Source of the DNA: Comamonadaceae bacterium UBA4962
GTDB lineage: Bacteria > Pseudomonadota > Gammaproteobacteria > Burkholderiales > Burkholderiaceae_C
Direction of reading: 5' to 3'
Assembly: GCA_002397315.1 (NCBI GenBank)
Contig: DHAE01000028.1
Coordinates: 1 to 29,471, forward strand
Length of the DNA stretch: 29,471 nucleotides
Numbering within the stretch: position 1 is the stretch's first letter; each line of letters opens with the position of its first letter. Below, in pieces: positions 15,977 to 22,552 of the stretch. A program made the position numbers and the translations under genes. The notes beneath the pieces are model-generated. The model saw nothing but the letters and a program-made list of their open reading frames with translations. It made no database searches and was not told the origin of the DNA.

Positions 15977-16058
15977 GGCGGTCCCGGGTGCGCCGGCCGG
16001 CGCATCCGCTCTCCGTCCGCGGCAGGCGCCGCCCCCGGCGATTCGTGCCCTCACTGCG

Positions 16059-16089
16059 CGGGCCCCGTTCCAGGACGGGGCCCGTTTTT
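16059..16089 (+). terminator. Rho-independent terminator of the MFS gene
   Basis: CGGGCCCCGT (16059-16068) and ACGGGGCCCG (16075-16084) make a perfect 10-bp stem with a 6-base loop, followed directly by TTTTT (16085-16089). It lies 83 bp after the MFS stop. Confidence 0.9.
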
Positions 16090-16240
16090 ACGTGGATTGC
16101 AGGGAAAACCGGCCTCGGGGAGGAGGACGTCGTGGGAGCGGGGCGCGCCCCGTTTCGAAAGGGCGCCATTCGCCAGCGGATGGACGCGGGACGCGCCGCA
16201 CGGGGGGCAGCGGGCCATGCTCCGACCGCCATGGCACGCC

Positions 16241-16260
16241 CATGCCATGCCATGCCATGC
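16241..16260. repeat. Four tandem CATGC units
   Basis: CATGC is repeated four times without interruption in the non-coding stretch between the convergent MFS and tolA genes (16090-16296). That stretch otherwise shows only a weak 5-bp hairpin at 16277-16293 near the tolA stop. The unit is the kind of short repeat that can vary in number by slippage. Confidence 0.6.
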
Positions 16261-16296
16261 GACGGACCTGGCTGATGGCCGAAGAAGGCGGCCGCC

Positions 16297-17331
16297 TCAA
16301 TCCTTGGGCTGGAAGCTGATCGCGAGCGAGGAAGGCACGCGGCCGTCCACGTCGCGCGGCAGGGTGTCGGTCTTCTCGAGCGCGCGCACCACGGCATCGT
16401 CCCAGGACTTGTTGCCACTGGACTTGGTGATGCGGATGCCGACGATGGTGCCGTCGGGCGAAGCGCGCACTTCCACCTGCGTGCGCAGGTTGTCCGAGAT
16501 CGCGTCCGGGTAGACGATGTTGGGCCGCACCTTGGCGGCGACCTTGCCGCCGTAGCTGCCCGACGGGCCGGAGCTGCGCTGGGCATTGCCGGTGGCGGTC
16601 TCGCCGCCCGAAGCGCCCGCGAGGCCCTGCATGCGGCGGATGTTTTCCTGGCGCAGCGCTTCCAGGCGCTTGGCTTCGGCAGCGTCGGCCTTGCGCTTTT
16701 CTTCGGCCTTCCGCTTGTCTTCCGCCTGCTTCTTCTGCAGCTGCTCCTGCCGTTCCTTCTCGGCCTGCTGCTTCTCCAGCTTGTCCTGCTTTTCCTGCTG
16801 CTCGCGGCGTTCCTTCTCGCGCTGCTCCTTTTCGCGCTGCTGCTGCTGTTCCTTCTCGCGCTGGGCCTTTTCCTTCTGCTGGCGTTCCTTCTTGTCCTGC
16901 TCGGCCTGTTCCTTGCGTTCGCGCTCCTTGCGGTCGCGCTCGGCCTGGAGCTGGCGCTCCTTCTTCTCCTGCTCGAGCCGCTTCTTCTCGCGCTCGATGG
17001 CGATGTCCGCTTCGCTCGGAGCGGCGGCGGCCTTCGGTGGCGGCGGGGGAGGCGGGGGTGGCGGCGGCGCCGGTGTGGGCGGCGGAGGCGGCGCGGGTTG
17101 CGGTACCGGTACCGGCGGTGGCGGGGCGACCGCGGCCGGGGCGGCCTGCTGGGGCAGGGCGGACCAGATCTCGGCCTCGATGGCGGGCTGGTCGGCGCTG
17201 GTCTTCCAGTTCACGCCCCAGGTCAGGGCGCCGATGAGCGCGGCGTGGACCAGGACGGCCAGCGCGACGGCGCGCAGGCGTCCCGGCGGACGCGTGGGGG
17301 CGAACTGGTCTCGGTCGTTGTGGGCGTGCAT
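16297..17331 (-). CDS. tolA: Tol-Pal system protein TolA
   Basis: A 344-residue inner-membrane protein that links the TolQR motor to the outer membrane and supports envelope constriction at division. One helix (about 19-41) with His29 anchors it. A Pro-rich stretch (about 68-100, with a run of 11 prolines) is followed by a long charged region of K/E/Q/R/A (about 105-225), expected to be helical. The last 90 or so residues form the TolA C-terminal domain (VRPNIVYPDAISDNLRTQVEVR, ITKSSGNKSWDDAVVRAL). Order and spacing after tolQ and tolR confirm the assignment. Unlike the usual tolQRAB-pal operon, the next downstream gene is an unrelated convergent transporter. Confidence 0.93.
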   Translation of the reverse strand: MHAHNDRDQFAPTRPPGRLRAVALAVLVHAALIGALTWGVNWKTSADQPAIEAEIWSALPQQAAPAAVAPPPPVPVPQPAPPPPPTPAPPPPPPPPPPPKAAAAPSEADIAIEREKKRLEQEKKERQLQAERDRKERERKEQAEQDKKERQQKEKAQREKEQQQQREKEQREKERREQQEKQDKLEKQQAEKERQEQLQKKQAEDKRKAEEKRKADAAEAKRLEALRQENIRRMQGLAGASGGETATGNAQRSSGPSGSYGGKVAAKVRPNIVYPDAISDNLRTQVEVRASPDGTIVGIRITKSSGNKSWDDAVVRALEKTDTLPRDVDGRVPSSLAISFQPKD

Positions 17332-17406
17332 CGCGTTCGGAAAACGGCTCCGGAGGGGGCGCGGCGGGGAAAGAGAAACGGAGGGAGCGGCGACGGCGCG
17401 GTGCGC

Positions 17407-17832
17407 CTAGCCGCCCGACTTGACGGTGAGGCCCACGCGCTGCACGCCCGCGCGCTGCAGCGCATCCATGGCCTTGATGACGGATTCGTAGGTCACGCCC
17501 TTGTCGGCGGTGACCAGCACCGGCGTGCCTTCTTCCTGCGTGGCCTGCCATGTCTTGGCGGCGGCGCCGAGTTCCTTGAGCGTCACGGGGCGTTCGAGGT
17601 CGCCCGTCTTGAGCTGCAGGCTGCCGTCCTTCTGCACAATCACCTGCCCGAAGGACTTGGGCGGTTTGGCGCCCTTGCCGACGGTTGGCACGTCGATGCG
17701 GCTGGGGGTGAGCATGGGCGCGGTCACCATGAAGATGATGAGCAGCACCAGCATCACGTCGATGAAGGGGACCATGTTGATCTCGTTCATCGAGCGGCGG
17801 CGGCTGCCGCCGCGCGAGGCCATGGTGGGCAT
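17407..17832 (-). CDS. tolR: Tol-Pal motor protein TolR (ExbD family)
   Basis: A 141-residue ExbD/TolR protein with one N-terminal helix (about 20-40) containing the essential membrane aspartate D25 in NMVPFIDVMLVLLIIFMV. A periplasmic domain follows, with TADKGVTYESVIKAMDALQRAGV. Together with TolQ it forms the proton-driven stator that energises TolA. The ATG at 17832 has AAGGAA upstream at a good distance; an ATG at 17823 is a weaker alternative. It begins 39 bp after tolQ. Confidence 0.95.
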   Translation of the reverse strand: MPTMASRGGSRRRSMNEINMVPFIDVMLVLLIIFMVTAPMLTPSRIDVPTVGKGAKPPKSFGQVIVQKDGSLQLKTGDLERPVTLKELGAAAKTWQATQEEGTPVLVTADKGVTYESVIKAMDALQRAGVQRVGLTVKSGG

Positions 17833-17871
17833 GGGAGGGGTTCCTTGCTGCGGGCGGAGGGGGGCGGCCGG

Positions 17872-18579
17872 TCAGTGGCCCGAGGCGGAGGCGGGCGCCG
17901 GGTGCGCGCCCAGGTTGCGCTGCAGGATGTTCGAGAATTCCTCGATGAAGGTTTCCTGGTGGATGGCCACGCGGTCGATGTCGCGCGCGAATCGGTTGTA
18001 GGCGACCACGGCGGGGATGGCGGCGAAGAGGCCGATGGCGGTGGCCACCAGGGCTTCGGCGATGCCGGGCGCCACCGTGGCGAGCGTGACCTGCTCCATG
18101 CCGGCGAAGCCGGTGAAGGCGTGCATGATGCCCCAGACGGTGCCGAAGAGGCCCACGTACGGGCTCACTGAGGCGACCGAGCCGAGGAAGGAGAGGCTGG
18201 ATTCGACCACGTCCATCTCGCGCTGGAAGCTCGCGCGCATGGCGCGGCGCGCGCCGTCGAGCAGCGTGCCCGGATCGGTGATGCGGCGTTCGCGCAGCTT
18301 CTGGAATTCGCGCATGCCGCTCGCGAAGATGCGCTCCATCGGGCCGGCGTTCTTGGCGTTCTGCGCGGCGCTCGCATACAGGTCGTTCAGGCTGGTGCCG
18401 GACCAGAACTCGCGCTCGAAATCGTCGTTGAGGGAGCGCACGCGCTTGAGCGCGAACAGCTTGCGGAAGATGGCGGCCCAGCTGGCGACGGACACGCCGA
18501 TCAGCAGCGCCATGACGAGCTGCACCACCCAGCTGGCATTGAGCACCAGGTGCAGGATGGACATGTCTTGCGAATTCAT
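17872..18579 (-). CDS. tolQ: Tol-Pal motor protein TolQ (MotA/TolQ/ExbB family)
   Basis: A 235-residue three-helix proton-channel subunit. The first helix is near residues 12-33 (ASWVVQLVMALLIGVSVASW). The cytoplasmic loop contains FEREFWSGTSLNDLY. The paired later helices carry the family block VSPYVGLFGTVWGIMHAF and TVAPGIAEALVATAIGLFAAIPAVVAYN. The ATG at 18579 overlaps the ybgC stop as ATGA, so the two are translationally coupled. Confidence 0.95.
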   Translation of the reverse strand: MNSQDMSILHLVLNASWVVQLVMALLIGVSVASWAAIFRKLFALKRVRSLNDDFEREFWSGTSLNDLYASAAQNAKNAGPMERIFASGMREFQKLRERRITDPGTLLDGARRAMRASFQREMDVVESSLSFLGSVASVSPYVGLFGTVWGIMHAFTGFAGMEQVTLATVAPGIAEALVATAIGLFAAIPAVVAYNRFARDIDRVAIHQETFIEEFSNILQRNLGAHPAPASASGH

Positions 18580-18998
18580 GATGGTGAGAGTTGTTCCAGA
18601 AGGTGGCCGGGAATGCGGGCCGGGCGCATCGTCGCGCCGTCGACCCATCCTATGCGGACGGTGCCCTCGCACAGCGGCACCGCGTCCGATTGTGTCACGT
18701 GCTCCGTTTTCAGGAGCGCCCGCTGGCGTATTGTCAGCGATGCCTTCCCGCTTTCTTCGAGCACGGCCGTAACAATCAGTTCATCGTCCAGCCGCGCGGG
18801 CCGCAGATAGCGCACCCGTGCGTCGGTTACGACGAACATTCCGCCCGTGAGTTCCCGCAGTTGCTGCTGCCCGAGGCCCAGCGAGCGCAGCCACTCGGTG
18901 CGCGCGCGCTCGAAGAAGCGCAGGTAGTTGGCGTAGAAGACGATGCCGCCCGCATCCGTGTCTTCCCAGTAGATGCGCACGGGCCATTCGAAGCTCAT
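18576..18998 (-). CDS. ybgC: Tol-Pal-associated acyl-CoA thioesterase YbgC
   Basis: A 140-residue hot-dog-fold thioesterase of the 4-hydroxybenzoyl-CoA thioesterase/YbgC type. The N-terminus has the signature IYWEDTDAGGIVFYANYLRFFERARTEW with the catalytic Asp region. The central strand reads VRYLRPARLDDELIV. YbgC genes commonly head tol-pal operons, and the product acts on acyl-CoA or acyl-ACP in phospholipid metabolism. It starts 23 bp after the aminotransferase gene and overlaps tolQ by 4 bp. Confidence 0.94.
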   Translation of the reverse strand: MSFEWPVRIYWEDTDAGGIVFYANYLRFFERARTEWLRSLGLGQQQLRELTGGMFVVTDARVRYLRPARLDDELIVTAVLEESGKASLTIRQRALLKTEHVTQSDAVPLCEGTVRIGWVDGATMRPARIPGHLLEQLSPS

Positions 18999-19021
18999 GG
19001 CGACTGCCTGCCGGGGCCGCT

Positions 19022-20206
19022 TCAGGCCAGCAGGCGGGAGAGCCGGGCGATGGCCTCCTGCAGCTGCGCCATCGAGTTGGCCGTGGAGAAACGCACGAAG
19101 GTTTCGGGCGCATGGCTGCCGAAGTCGCGCCCGGGCGTGACGGCGAGGTGGGCGCGCTGCATGACCTCGTGGGCGAAGGCCCAGCTGCCTTCCACGCCCA
19201 GGCGCCGCGCGGCGGAGGTGCAGTCGGCCCAGGCGTAGAAGGCGCCGTCCGGGCGCACGGGCACCGGCAGGCCGATCGCTTCGAGCGCGGGAATGAAGTA
19301 GTCGCGGCGCGCCTTGAACTCGGCGCGGCGGCGCTCGTACTCGGCGATGCTTTCGGGCTCGAAGCAGGCCAGCGCCGCGTGCTGCGCCACGGTGCTCGGG
19401 CAGATGAAGAGGTTCTGCGCGAGGCGCTCGACCACCGGCACCATGGCCTCGGGCACGACCATCCAGCCGAGCCGCCAGCCGGTCATGTGGAAGTACTTGC
19501 TGAAGCTGTTGATGCTGACGATGTCGTCGCCGATCGCCAGCGCGGTCTGGCCGAAGGCCTCGTCGTGCGAGAGGCCCAGGTAGATCTCGTCGATGATGGT
19601 GGTGCCGCCGCGCGACTGCACTTCGGCATGGATGCGGCGCAGTTCATCGGGCGCGATCGAGGTGCCCGTGGGGTTGGAGGGTGAGGCCAGCAGCACGCCG
19701 CGCGTCTTCGGGCCCCAGTGGGCGGCGACCTTGCCGGCGCTGAGCTGGAAGCGCTCCTCGGCGGTGGAGGGCACGAGCACCGCGCGGCCGTCCGCCGCGC
19801 TCACGAAATGCCGGTTGCATGGGTAGCTCGGGTCCGGCATGAGGATCTCGTCGCCCTGCTCGATGAGCGCGAGGCAGGCGAGCTGCAGCGCGCCCGAGGC
19901 GCCCGCCGTGACCACGATGCGCCGTGCCGGCACCGCCACGCCGAAGCGCTCGGCATACCAGCCGGCGATGCGTTCGCGCAGCGCCTCCAGGCCCAGGGCG
20001 TTGGTGTATTGCGTGGTGCCGCCCCGCAGCGCGCGCTCGGCGGCCTCGCGCACCAGCGGCGGCGCGGTGAAGTCCGGCTCGCCGATGTTCAGGAAGATCA
20101 TCGGCTCCGGGCCCTGCGCCACTTCGCGCGCCAGGACCTGCGCGGCCTTGGCGATCTCCATCACGTAAAACGGTTCGATGCGCTCGGCGCGCGAGGAGAA
20201 CTTCAT
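19022..20206 (-). CDS. Class I PLP-dependent aminotransferase
   Basis: A 394-residue fold-type I aminotransferase of the AspC/AlaA-like group. The N-terminus has FLNIGEPDFTAPP. The pyridoxal-phosphate site is complete: N178 in SPSNPTG, D206 and Y209 in IIDEIYLGL, Lys237 in SFSKYFHMTGWRLGW, and R245. The substrate-carboxylate Arg is probably R372 in FVRFSTA. Substrate is uncertain; valine/alanine-pyruvate or aspartate transamination are candidates. The ATG at 20206 is taken because the conserved N-terminus starts there; no clear Shine-Dalgarno precedes it. It lies between nusB (89-bp gap) and ybgC (23-bp gap), probably in the same transcript. Confidence 0.9.
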   Translation of the reverse strand: MKFSSRAERIEPFYVMEIAKAAQVLAREVAQGPEPMIFLNIGEPDFTAPPLVREAAERALRGGTTQYTNALGLEALRERIAGWYAERFGVAVPARRIVVTAGASGALQLACLALIEQGDEILMPDPSYPCNRHFVSAADGRAVLVPSTAEERFQLSAGKVAAHWGPKTRGVLLASPSNPTGTSIAPDELRRIHAEVQSRGGTTIIDEIYLGLSHDEAFGQTALAIGDDIVSINSFSKYFHMTGWRLGWMVVPEAMVPVVERLAQNLFICPSTVAQHAALACFEPESIAEYERRRAEFKARRDYFIPALEAIGLPVPVRPDGAFYAWADCTSAARRLGVEGSWAFAHEVMQRAHLAVTPGRDFGSHAPETFVRFSTANSMAQLQEAIARLSRLLA

Positions 20207-20244
20207 GGCGGTGCGGGAGGAATAAAGGGAGCGGGAGGCGGGGC

Positions 20245-20269
20245 GCCGCGCCGCGCGCCACGGCGCGGC
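20245..20269. repeat. GC-rich hairpin between nusB and the aminotransferase gene
   Basis: GCCGCGCC (20245-20252) and GGCGCGGC (20262-20269) form a perfect 8-bp stem with a 9-base loop in the 89-bp spacer. No T-tract follows, so it may modulate expression between the rib-nusB and aminotransferase-tol parts without ending transcription. Confidence 0.3.
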
Positions 20270-20295
20270 CGGAGCCGGCGGAAGGCGCGTGCGGA

Positions 20296-20859
20296 TCAGT
20301 CCGCGGACGGGGCGGCGGCGGGGCCCGCTCCCCGGTCGGCACCCACCTCGGCGGCGCGCAGCGTGGGCGCGAGGCCGTTGAGCACGCCGTTCACGTACTT
20401 GTGCCCGTCGGTGCCGCCGAACTCCTTGGCGAGCTCGACGCATTCGTTGATGACCACGCGCCACGGCACGTCCAGGCAGTTCTGGAACTCGTAGACGCCG
20501 ATCCACATCGTCGCGTGCTCGATCGGGGAGAGCTCCTCCAGCGTGCGGTCGAGCTTCGGCTGGATCAGCGCATCCAGCGCCTCGGCGTTCTCGATGCAGC
20601 CGTGCAGCAGCGCGTCGTAGTGCGCCGCATCGGCCTTGTGGAAGCCGGAGAGATCGCGCGTGAACACGTCGATCGCGGTCGCCTCGTTGCGGCCCACGAT
20701 GTGCTGGTAGAGCGCCTGCAGCGCGAATGCGCGCGAGCGGCTGCGGGCCGATTTGGAGGCGGCCTTGCGTGCGCCGGTGGACGTGGTGCCGGTGCGCACC
20801 TGGCGCGGCGGGCGCTTGGCGCCGCCGGGCGCCGGGGTGGAGGGGGAGTCGTCGCTCAA
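20296..20859 (-). CDS. nusB: Transcription antitermination factor NusB
   Basis: A 187-residue NusB, which pairs with NusE (S10) on boxA RNA in rRNA antitermination. After a basic, Ala/Ser-rich N-terminal extension of about 38 residues comes the all-helical domain (SRSRAFALQALYQHIVG, LDRTLEELSPIEHATMWIGVYEF, VVINECVELAKEFGGTDGHKYVNGVLN). The start is TTG at 20859: it overlaps the ribH stop as TTGA and has a GGAGGAA site 5 bases upstream, and no in-frame ATG exists before the domain. The ribH-nusB order is widespread. Confidence 0.93.
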   Translation of the reverse strand: MSDDSPSTPAPGGAKRPPRQVRTGTTSTGARKAASKSARSRSRAFALQALYQHIVGRNEATAIDVFTRDLSGFHKADAAHYDALLHGCIENAEALDALIQPKLDRTLEELSPIEHATMWIGVYEFQNCLDVPWRVVINECVELAKEFGGTDGHKYVNGVLNGLAPTLRAAEVGADRGAGPAAAPSAD

Positions 20860-21320
20860 GACAGTTCCTCCAGCAGGTTCGCCATCTCCACGGCCACGCG
20901 GGCCGCATCGCGCCCCTTCTCGGTCTGGCGGGCCACGGCCTGCTCCAGGTTCTCGGTGGTCAGGATGGCGTTGGCGATCGGGGTCTGGGTGTCGAGCGAG
21001 ACGCGCGTCACGCCCGCGCCGGACTCGTTGGCCACCAGCTCGAAGTGGTAGGTCTCGCCGCGGATGATGCAGCCGAGCGCGATCAGCGCGTCGTATTCGT
21101 CCTGCTCGGCCAGGGCCTGCAGGGCCAGCGGCACTTCGAGCGCGCCGGGCACGCGCACGTGGCGGATGTTCTTTTCCTGCACGCCCAGGGCGAGCAGTTC
21201 TTCGCGGCATGCGGCCGCCAGGGCTTCGGTGATGCCTTCGTTGAAGCGGGCCTGCACGATGCCGATCTGCAGTTTCCTGCCGTCGAGCTTGTCCGCGGTT
21301 CCTTTGTCTGCGCCAAACAT
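20856..21320 (-). CDS. ribH: 6,7-dimethyl-8-ribityllumazine synthase
   Basis: A 154-residue lumazine synthase, the penultimate step of riboflavin synthesis. It joins 3,4-dihydroxy-2-butanone 4-phosphate with the ribitylamino-pyrimidine. Visible motifs are ARFNEGI (substrate-binding F26/N27), VPGALEVPLALQAL, LGCIIRGETYHFELV with catalytic His92, and TPIANAILTTENLEQA. It begins 8 bp after ribBX, which makes one of its two substrates, and overlaps nusB by 4 bp. Confidence 0.97.
   Translation of the reverse strand: MFGADKGTADKLDGRKLQIGIVQARFNEGITEALAAACREELLALGVQEKNIRHVRVPGALEVPLALQALAEQDEYDALIALGCIIRGETYHFELVANESGAGVTRVSLDTQTPIANAILTTENLEQAVARQTEKGRDAARVAVEMANLLEELS
20865..20871 (-). promoter_or_regulatory. 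Shine-Dalgarno that fixes the TTG start of nusB
   Basis: GGAGGAA on the minus strand lies 5 bases before TTG at 20859 and inside the last codons of ribH. It supports a rare TTG start with coupled translation. Confidence 0.7.
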
Positions 21321-21328
21321 GGTGTGTC

Positions 21329-22450
21329 TTATTCCTTGGGGATGTATCCGGTGATCTCGAGGCCGTAGCCGGTCATGCTGGGCAGGCGGCGCTGCTGGCC
21401 CATGAGCTGCATGCGGGTGACGCCGCATTCGCGCAGGATCTGCGCGCCCACGCCGTAGGTGCGCAGGTCCATGCGGCCGCGCTCGGGTGCGTGCGAGGCG
21501 CGCGCCGTGCCGTCGAACTGGGACAGCAGTTGCTCGGCGCTCTCGCCGCAATTGAGCAGCACGGCCACGCCGCTGCCGTGCTGGGCGATGTGGCGCAGGC
21601 TCGCGTCCAGGTCCCAGGAGTGCATGTCGCGGCCCACTTCGAGCGCGTCGAGCACGGACAGCGGCTCGTGCACGCGCACCGGCACGCTGTCGTGCTCGCC
21701 CCAGCTGCCGCGCACCAGCGCGATGTGCACCGACTGGCTGGGGCCGTCGCGGAAGGCGTGGGCGATGAATTCGCCCGCGGCCGTCTGCAGCGGGCGCGTG
21801 CCCACCTTGGTCACCAGGCTTTCGTGGCGGCTGCGGTATTCGATCAGGTCGGCGATGGTGCCGATCTTCAGGCCGTGCTCGGCGGCGAACTGCTGCAGGT
21901 CGGGCAGACGGGCCATGGTGCCGTCGTCCTTCATGACCTCGCAGATGACGGCCGAGGGGCTGCAGCCGGCCATGGCGGCCAGGTCGCAGCCGGCTTCCGT
22001 GTGGCCGGCGCGCATGAGCACGCCGCCGTCGACGGCCTGCAGCGGGAAGATGTGGCCCGGCTGCACCAGGTCGGCCGCCTTGGCATTGGGCGCCACGGCG
22101 GCCTGCACGGTGCGGGCGCGGTCGGCGGCGGAGATGCCGGTGGTCACGCCCTCGGCGGCCTCGATGGAGGCGGTGAAGGCCGTGCCCATCTTGGTGCCGT
22201 TGCGCGCCACCATGGGCGGCAGGCGCAGCAGCTCGCAGCGCTCGCGCGTGAGCGTGAGGCAGATCAGGCCGCGGCCGAAGCGCGCCATGAAGTTGATCGC
22301 TTCGGGCGTGACGTGGTCGGCCGCGAGGACCAGGTCACCTTCGTTCTCGCGGTCTTCCTCGTCCACGAGGATGACGATGCGGCCCGCGCGCATTTCGGCC
22401 ACGATGTCTTCGACCGGTGCGATGGACGCGGGGGGGAGGGGGGTGTTCAT
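21329..22450 (-). CDS. ribBX: DHBP synthase with degenerate GTP cyclohydrolase II domain (RibBX type)
   Basis: A 373-residue two-domain protein. The first domain (about 1-205) is an intact 3,4-dihydroxy-2-butanone-4-phosphate synthase: VDEEDRENEGDLVLAAD, RAGHTEAGCDLAAM and EVMKDDGTMA hold the acidic metal site and catalytic His/Glu. The second (about 208-373) has the position and fold signals of RibA but not its chemistry. The three zinc cysteines (HSEC and RCDCG in E. coli RibA) are replaced by HEPLS and DMHSW, and the catalytic RQEGRN block by NCGESA. This matches the RibBX variant described in Proteobacteria. The cell must therefore have a true RibA elsewhere. It is the first gene of the rib-nusB-tol run. 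Confidence 0.93.
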   Translation of the reverse strand: MNTPLPPASIAPVEDIVAEMRAGRIVILVDEEDRENEGDLVLAADHVTPEAINFMARFGRGLICLTLTRERCELLRLPPMVARNGTKMGTAFTASIEAAEGVTTGISAADRARTVQAAVAPNAKAADLVQPGHIFPLQAVDGGVLMRAGHTEAGCDLAAMAGCSPSAVICEVMKDDGTMARLPDLQQFAAEHGLKIGTIADLIEYRSRHESLVTKVGTRPLQTAAGEFIAHAFRDGPSQSVHIALVRGSWGEHDSVPVRVHEPLSVLDALEVGRDMHSWDLDASLRHIAQHGSGVAVLLNCGESAEQLLSQFDGTARASHAPERGRMDLRTYGVGAQILRECGVTRMQLMGQQRRLPSMTGYGLEITGYIPKE

Positions 22451-22552
22451 GGAGGGCAGGCTTTCGGTGGTCCGCGGGCGGCCCGTGCCGCGGCCCGGGC
22501 CGGGCGGCGGGCGCGGCGCGGGAGCGGCGGTGCTCCGGGCAAAGGAGCGATT

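Noticed and set aside
16229..16246. Sigma-54-like -24/-12 element (TGGCAC with a following TGCC)
   Set aside because: The -12 element is poor, it lies within CATGC repeats, and no gene follows on that strand.
19022..20908. A long single frame joining nusB-region sequence to the aminotransferase
   Set aside because: The upstream part is an out-of-frame reading of nusB; the conserved aminotransferase N-terminus begins at 20206.
22451..22552. FMN riboswitch upstream of ribBX
   Set aside because: The 102-bp leader is GC-rich and shows none of the conserved RFN-element blocks.
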